This document shows, in pieces, positions 57,946 through 64,000 of a stretch of DNA of 64,000 nt. Source of the stretch: Microbotryomycetes sp. JL201 (Eukaryota; Basidiomycota; Microbotryomycetes); contig JAQYUZ010000008.1 of the NCBI GenBank assembly GCA_033819885.1, forward strand, positions 248,001-312,000, given 5' to 3'. The notes below the pieces were generated by a model. That model made no database searches, had not been told where the DNA came from, and worked only from the letters and a program-made list of their open reading frames with translations. A program made the translations under genes and the position numbers. The stretch's first letter is position 1. Every line of letters starts with the position of its first letter.

Positions 57946-60379
57946 TCAGATCGACATCTGACTCAACGTGTCGAGCATCTGCTTGGCCGCCTCGGCATAG
58001 TCGACGGGCGCTGCCTTTTGGATGTGGTACCGTACTCGAGTCTCGTCACGGAACGTGTCGGCCTTGGCGCGAATGCTAAAGTTGTACGTCTTGCCAATCG
58101 CAGCGTGCGTGACGGCCTCGAACGCGCCAGAGTCTTCCTCCTTCAACGTGTTCATCTCATTCGCCGTCTTGCCAAGCAGCTGTTCGCCTTGCTCGTTGAA
58201 CCCGTTCAACCAGATCTGCCCCGTGAAATCGCTCACAGTCATCGACAAAATGTACCTGTTGGAGAAACATCATGAGCAATACAACCCTTTCCGGGCAAGA
58301 CAGCAAGTATGCGGGAAACCGAACCTGTAATCTGGTGCAGGGAATGTCTTGTCGCACCGCTCGCAACGCCAGTCGTTGTCGTCAGTGAGCACCATCTTCT
58401 TGTTGCACTTTTCGGTTGGGCAAGCAGGGTACGACAAGTTGTCCGGCTTGACGAAAGCAATCGTCGCGCGCGTTGCAAAGTAGTCTGGTTTGTCGCCCAT
58501 GCCGAGCTGGAGATCAATAACTTCCTGCAATGTCTTGAACTCGTCCTTCTTGAACGAGGTAGAGCCTCCTCCTGTCATGGCGCCGTTGAATGATTGGAAT
58601 GCCATCGTGTGTCCTTCCGTGTCATACCTGCTCGACCGCAGAACACAAAGTCAGATACCGGTCTCGCACTGAACTCGCTTCAGACTCGCCATCCTCGCAG
58701 CATGTGCGCTTCTTCGATGTCTGGGTCCGCTTGAATAGTCGACGCTCCGCTCATACTCAACGTGCGACCACCGAAATCTCCTACTTTGGCTCCCTTGAAC
58801 GCAAACAAGCCATTGTCCGTATCTTGCCAATTTTCAGCCGCCTTGCCCCACAATGTCACGCGCACATTGTAGCCTGAGCGGTCGACGACGGTCAAGTCTC
58901 GCTTCTTGAGTTGTTTTTGAGTCTTTGTCGTGATCTCGTTTATGGCTCCAGAATCGCGCACGATGCCGAGAATGTCGACGGTCGCGTCTTTTTCTTTGTT
59001 GATCAGATCACCGATCTCGACAAAGTCAAACTTCATCTGAGGCACAGCTTCTTGATCCTCGCACTAGAAGGAATGCAATTCGTCAGGCCAGAGACACTGC
59101 GCATTTCCTGGGACCGACTAACCAGCTGCACATCCGTGTCCTTCTCAAATGTGATCTCGTACTCATTCGACAAGTTGCTAAACTGCTTCTTGGCAATATT
59201 GACACGGGCTTTCGAGATGTAGTACACCTTGTTTTCCTCGAGTACGTTGTACAAATTGTCGACTGCCTCATTGAAGCCGGTTGCTCGAATCTCGCCCTGT
59301 GCATGACCAGTGGGTGTTAGCAGTGCAACCAGTGTCGCAGAGCCATGGGTACTGACAGACTCGTCCAGCAAGTTGACGCTGAACAGCTTGCCGTCGCCGC
59401 GCTGGTTGCTCCAATGTCGAATGTCGCTTTTTTGCGTCACTCGAGCTTTAATAGTCCACCTGTAACGCGATGAAAGGGTGTCAGACGCCTTGTCGCAAAT
59501 GCATTACCTAGCAAGCACGCACTTGTTCTGGTAAGGCGATAGCCCCTCAATCGGATAGATAGGTGCGCCAGGGCGTCCACCTGCCGAGAGCGCCTTTGCG
59601 GGCGCATTGCTGCGCTTGGCAGCGTTCGTGCTGCTCGCGTTTGAACCTCCACGGCCGGCCGTGACGGGCTTGTTGTCGTTTGCTGCTGCTGCTGCTGCTG
59701 GCGCTGGTGGCGCAGCAGTGTCTACCGAAGTTGGGTTGCCAATCCTCTCGTGCCAGTGGGTGATAGGTTCGATGCCGAGGCAAATGACGATGCTGTCATC
59801 GCACAACCAAGCAGAGATTGTCGTCAGCACTTTGTCATGAGTGGAGAGCAGGCGACGCGACGCGTCTGTCGTCGGCTTGTCGCGAGTGACACGGCACTGC
59901 GTGCGAGCTCACCGCCTGTTCTGCACATTATTGACCGAGTACGTCGACAATCTCACGATCGTGTTCTTGTCGACCTGCGGCGACTCTCCCTGGACCAGGT
60001 GGTTTAGAGCGGTAGCGACCATGGCTTGAGCAAAGTACACGCCGTCGGACAAGATCAGGCTCGAATCGGGTGGTTACGCAATCAGCTTGTGAGCTCGCCT
60101 TGCGACTTGACGGAGCGATGTACTGACCGGTATCGGTCGACGTTGGTCGCGTTCGTCGAGTTGACCTTTTTGCACGACATGACCTGGAGGATGGGCTCTT
60201 GCGCGGCGGCAGAGTCTCCTTCAGACTCGAAGTAGATGGCGCTGTATGGGATTGTGGCGAGCCGACGGCCGAGTCAGCACGCTTGGCCTGTACGGGTGCG
60301 CAGAAGACGCATCAGCCTGGAGCGAGTGGACTGACCGGATCGCATCCTCTGTCAGTTGACCGTCAAAGTTGTCGGCCAT
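57946..60379 (-). CDS. RFA1: replication protein A large subunit (RPA1)
   Basis: Binds single-stranded DNA in replication, repair and recombination. Nine exons (60379-60336, 60241-60128, 60059-59913, 59792-59523, 59459-59357, 59296-59123, 59063-58690, 58627-58325, 58255-57946) give 612 residues. The N-terminal protein-interaction OB fold contains [10 protein letters not shown] and [21 protein letters not shown] linker with an Ala run leads to [19 protein letters not shown], the start of DNA-binding domain A. Domain B has [11 protein letters not shown] and [11 protein letters not shown]. Domain C carries the zinc ribbon CPTEKC, 13 residues, CERC, and ends with MSMTVSD-like [18 protein letters not shown]. 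Intron 58628-58689 has a GC donor. Family call is firm. Confidence 0.95.
58628..58689 (-). other. GC-AG intron (RFA1)
   Basis: Donor ATG|GCGAGT, acceptor GAGCAG. Restores LRGWYDTEG; reading on or using the later GT gives a stop. Confidence 0.85.
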
Positions 60380-60651
60380 GGTGGATTGGTCTGTGGTTGT
60401 TGAGCCTGCGCGAGAGGCGTGACGCGTCGCCGCGCGTCCCAAGATTGGTATTCCAGACAGGGGGTGCCGTCCATTGTCGAACCAAGCCAGATGGCCACCG
60501 CAAAGAGTTGAAGTATAGAGGAAAATGATTTGCCAATACTTGTCAGAGCTCTGTCTTAGAGCCGGTCGATCGTGAATCCGAGCCTCTAATCCTGTCGGCC
60601 CGACTCTTGGCACGGCTGGACTTCAATCTCGGCCGCCCACTCCAGCTGACC

Positions 60652-62891
60652 ATGTCGGCGCCCAAGGCGCTCAAAGTGCTCGTGACGGGCCCTGCGCTCG
60701 CGCTCAAGAGCTACTTTGCCAAAGTGTCTGCGATGCAGGCCAAGCACAGCTTCGACTATGTGTTCGCGCTCGACTTGTTCTCATACATCGATAACGAGTC
60801 GACCGAGCTGACCGAGCTCCTGAGCGGCGAGATTAAGTGTCCGGTGCAGGCGTATGTTTCGGTCGGCGGCGGCGTACTGCCACCGCGTGTCAGAGCAAAA
60901 GTCGAGGCCGGACAGGAGATTTGTCCGAACGTCAGCATGCTCGCAAAGACGGGCATGCTCACGCTCGCTTCTGGCCTGCGCGTCGCGACTCTCGGCGGCT
61001 ATTACGATCCGGGCATGTTCGAAATGTCGCAGCAAGACATCGGCATGTTTGCAAGTCTACGATAATCTGCTCAGGCTTCTCCGCTGAGAGTCAGATTGAC
61101 TGACCAAGCTCCGACTGATGCAGGCAGACTCGTTGAGCGTGCCTCACTTTACTCAGAACGACCTCGACACGTTCAAGTCGCTCTTGGCCCCTCAAACGGC
61201 CAAGAACGGCACGACCAGGATACCATCAACACCAGACATCCTCTTTACACACTCACTGCCGGCATCTCTGCCTTTGCTCTCGAGCAAACAGCTCGGCCCC
61301 AAGGCACTCGCAGGAGCAGCGGCCGAACTCGACCCCGTCGTCAAACTCGCTCGAGCGCGCTACCACTTTGTCGGAGGCGCGGGAGAATTCTGGGAGCGAG
61401 AGCCTTTCGAGTGGTCGAGGGCAGAAGGTGGTGGCATTTGCAGGGCGCTCTGCCTAGGCGAAATGGGCAACAAGAAGAAGGAGAGAGTCAGTCTATGACA
61501 AAGCGAGCCGATTCTGATGGGCAAAATTCTGACTCATTCATCGAAAGTGGTTCTATGCCTTCTCAATCACACCAGGCGCTGCGGCGGGTCCGACGCCGCC
61601 CGGCACGACGCCATCGCCTTTCAACGCGACTATGGCTGCCGCTGGCGAAGCCGGTCCACGCGGCCTGAAACGATCACTCGAGACATCTGAGGATGTGAAC
61701 GAGTACGGCGTGCCCAATTATATTTTCGGTGGCCAGCAAAACGGCGCCGGCGAGCGGAGGAAGGGCAGGAACTCGCCACCGTGGGTTGATCAACGTCTTG
61801 AGACAATAATCAGAACTGACCACGTTGACCAACAGAGATAATTATACTTGCAACATTTGCAACCAAAAAGGGCACTGGATACAAGACTGTCCCGAAAAGT
61901 CGGAGCGAGATGCTCAAAGGTCAGCAAACCGCTCTGCGCCGAAGCAGCCCATCCAGCGTAAGTGCCTGGTCTTTCTGTTTCTTTTTGCAATCAATCCGCT
62001 GATATCTGCCAAATCGTTGTAGCCGACGAGTGCTGGTTCTGCTTGTCAAATCCGAAGGTCACCAAACACTTGATTGCTTCAATCGGCGGCGAAACGTATT
62101 TGACCTTGCCGAAAGGCCAGCTGTGTCCGACAAGCTCTGATAGTCCAACTTCAAAGTCACCCGTCCCAGGTGGCGGACACGTGCTCATCATTCCGGTAAA
62201 CAGAGCCCTTCTCTTCGGTTGATCCAGCCCTGACTCGTCGTCTTGCAGATCGCGCATTACCCGACGCTACTAGCGATTCCCGACGACGCCTCGAAAGACA
62301 TCATGTCTGAAGTTGATCAATACAAGGAGGCTTTGAGAAAGATGTATGCCGAGTACGGCTGTCAACCTGTCGCTTTCGAAGTCGGCCGCCTCAGTGGCAA
62401 AGGCGGTCACGCTCACGTGCAGGCAAGTCACCATTCGCTCTCGGCGTGCAGAAACACGCTTACATTGATGACCTTCAAAAGGTGGTGCCTGTGCCGAATG
62501 GCGTTGCGGACCGAGCCGAGCAAGTATTCAAAGACGAAGGTTCAAAACAAGGCATTACGTTTGAAATTGTAGACTCGCTCGAAGCTCTCAAGCAAGACGG
62601 CATCACCGACAACTATTTCAGAGTCGACTTGCCAGATGGACGATTGATGATTCACAAAATTCAACCTAGGACACCGTTCAGTTTGCAGTTTGGCAGGTCA
62701 GTTTGCCCCGACGGTCCGTTCCAGCGTACAGCGATAGCTCACGTAGACTTTGATTCAGGAACACGGTCGCCGTTCTGCTTGGTATGCCTGATCGAGCAGA
62801 CTGGAAATCATGCACGCTCAGTGAAGCACAAGAAAAGAATGATTGCGCCAAGTTCAAGGCCGCGTTCAAGCCGTTCGACATTGCAGAATAG
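60652..62891 (+). CDS. DRN1: Drn1/CWF19L1-like protein (lariat-debranching partner)
   Basis: CwfJ-family protein; yeast Drn1 assists Dbr1 in intron-lariat turnover. Eight exons (60652-61054, 61128-61486, 61548-61780, 61836-61957, 62023-62195, 62249-62422, 62482-62696, 62759-62891) give 603 residues. The N-terminal half is a metallophosphatase-like fold (ALKVLVTGPALAL, YVSVGGGVLPP). KERWFYAFSITP leads to a CCHC knuckle, CNICNQKGHWIQDC near 382, then the CwfJ C1 domain, a HIT-like fold: ECWFCLSNP, GGHVLIIPIAHYPTLLAI. CwfJ C2 has GGHAHVQVVPVPNGV and ends in DWKSCTLSEAQEKNDCAKFKAAFKPFD. Intron 62423-62481 has a GC donor inside the family signature. Interesting partner for a genome this rich in introns. 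Confidence 0.93.
62423..62481 (+). other. GC-AG intron (DRN1)
   Basis: Donor CAG|GCAAGT, acceptor AAAAG. Joins GGHAHVQ to VVPVPNG exactly as in relatives; no GT donor does. Confidence 0.85.
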
Positions 62892-64000
62892 ATCTGTTTG
62901 CAATGCAATAAAAGTGCAACGCGAATCTTGAATACAGCAATCATCTGTTTATTTCAGTATTTCAATCGTCATCGGAGCACAAGGACTCGTCCAACGCCGC
63001 GTCGAGTCTCCCAACTCTTGTCAACGTACAAGACGTCCAGAGAGTGGAAAGGAGACTTGACAGCGGTACCATACATCATTCAAAACAGTGAGAAGCCTGT
63101 CCCGTCCAGCGTAGTCCGAATCGAGTTAACCGTTACTCCAGAGGAGATGCCACGGTCACTGCGAATTGCACTAAAGAGGTGCTCGTCGTCTGGATGAAAT
63201 GCGATCAAAAGCGGAGATTACACCCGAGGTGCCATCAATCCGTTTTTGAGAGATTCATCGACATGAAACCAACGAGTCTCTAGTCCCGTCCGCACTTCCC
63301 AATCTTGGGCATGCCTCGGCATCCGACACCTTTGACAGACCCATCTCCTTCTCTCTTCGTTTCTCTCGTCAGAGTAGCAGCAACGACAAGGACCCAGACG
63401 CAAAGAGACACTTGTCCGAACGGTCAACGTCGTCAATCAAAACTCGGCACCGAACAGAGAGTTTGCGCAACATGTCCTCTTCAGCGCGTCAACTCGAGAG
63501 AGAGGTTGGCAAGTCTTCCAGCCGACGGAGCATGTCCGACTCTGCCTTGTGTCCTGGCGACACAAACGAAAGCGCAAAAGGTCAAAAGCGAGTGCGCACA
63601 CCTCTTGCGAGGTAGCACTGCCCGAGAGGTGAAACCGCGCCCACCAAGGAGAACTCTCGCGTGTGGTCTGGAGTAACGAATGTCCAGGTCATGGCCACGG
63701 TTCCGCGTAACAAGTCCTCGGCTGCTCTGCGAAGCATGCCAGCCACAGCGACGCTCTTTGGTCTAGAGCAGCTAAGCTGGGCCGCCTCGTCGCGCGCTAG
63801 TTGACAAGACTTCTGACGTCGAAGCGCTTGAACGGACGTCACGACGGGCCGTTGTGGCGAGAGACTAGCGTCTTCGGACGACCAGGACGTCACTCGAAGA
63901 CGAAGAGGGAAAGAGACTCGTGCAAATGGTGGGCAACCAAAGCAGAAACACTTCATGTCGACTCGATGAGCCGCCCGCTCAGACCTTTACGCCTCGAAGC
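62892..64000. other. unresolved region, no gene assigned
   Basis: These 1109 bp resist interpretation. A plus-strand frame from about 63310 to 63616 is Ser/Arg-rich (NDKDPDAKRHLSERSTSS) and reads like disordered protein. A minus-strand frame (63956-63582) and minus-strand pieces near 63150-63050 (FHPDDEHLFSAIRSDRG) are also open. No conserved motif or convincing splice chain links any of them. A gene on either strand, running off the right edge, is possible. Confidence 0.35.

Noticed and set aside
63412-63956. Genes on either strand at the right edge
   Set aside because: Competing open frames on both strands without motifs or a consistent splice chain; not enough to call one.

Overview
This 64 kb window is fungal nuclear DNA, most likely from a basidiomycete. 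Genes are tightly packed on both strands. Almost every gene is cut by short introns (mostly 45-80 nt, GT/GC...CTRAC...YAG), which fits an intron-rich basidiomycete and not a budding yeast. I could rebuild 28 protein-coding genes, mostly single-copy housekeeping orthologues. I see no transposon, virus-like element, tRNA, rRNA or CRISPR array.

Layout. 0-13.3 kb: aquaporin (-, runs off the left edge), a Doa1/Ufd3-like WD40-PFU protein (+), a small secreted protein (-), an Aha1-type Hsp90 co-chaperone with a C-terminal membrane segment (-), a YTH-domain RNA reader (-) and an Hst3/Hst4-type sirtuin (-). 13.7-21.2 kb: two Ser-rich disordered proteins and a Cdc4-like F-box/WD40 protein, all on +. 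21.3-26.6 kb: a single-pass membrane protein (-), mitochondrial [2Fe-2S] ferredoxin (-) and Npr2 (+). 26.7-32.9 kb: the meiotic helicase Mer3/HFM1 (-, 27 exons). 33.1-43.0 kb: Tim54 (-), a DOPA-dioxygenase-like protein (+), a tandem CCCH-finger protein (-), a RING protein resembling the meiotic Zip3/HEI10 group (-), CHMP7-like ESCRT-III (+) and mitochondrial methionyl-tRNA synthetase (+). 43.1-53.3 kb: Rei1-like 60S factor (-), class II DAHP synthase (+), a MARVEL-like membrane protein (+), an Ayr1-like reductase (-), a Nur1-like protein (+) and a DNAJC9-like J-protein (+). 53.4-62.9 kb: insulin-degrading enzyme/Ste23 (-), RPA1 (-) and a Drn1/CWF19L1-like protein (+). 62.9-64 kb is unresolved.

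How the genes relate. This is not a functional cluster. The genes serve mitochondria (ferredoxin, Tim54, MetRS), protein quality control (Doa1, Aha1, IDE, DNAJC9), chromosomes and meiosis (sirtuin, Mer3, the Zip3-like RING protein, RPA1, Nur1) and RNA (YTH, Rei1, Drn1). Many neighbours are divergent pairs sharing promoters of 80-250 bp.

The most unusual signal is in gene structure. Twelve introns need a GC donor, out of roughly 145 that I placed by reading frame. Four of these are in the IDE gene alone. There are also microexons of 6, 8, 10, 11 and 14 nt, a possible 9-nt cassette, two apparent introns of 33-35 nt, and one gene whose first coding exon seems to be only the ATG. All exon boundaries were placed by eye from splice consensus, frame continuity and family conservation. 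No transcripts or database searches were available.
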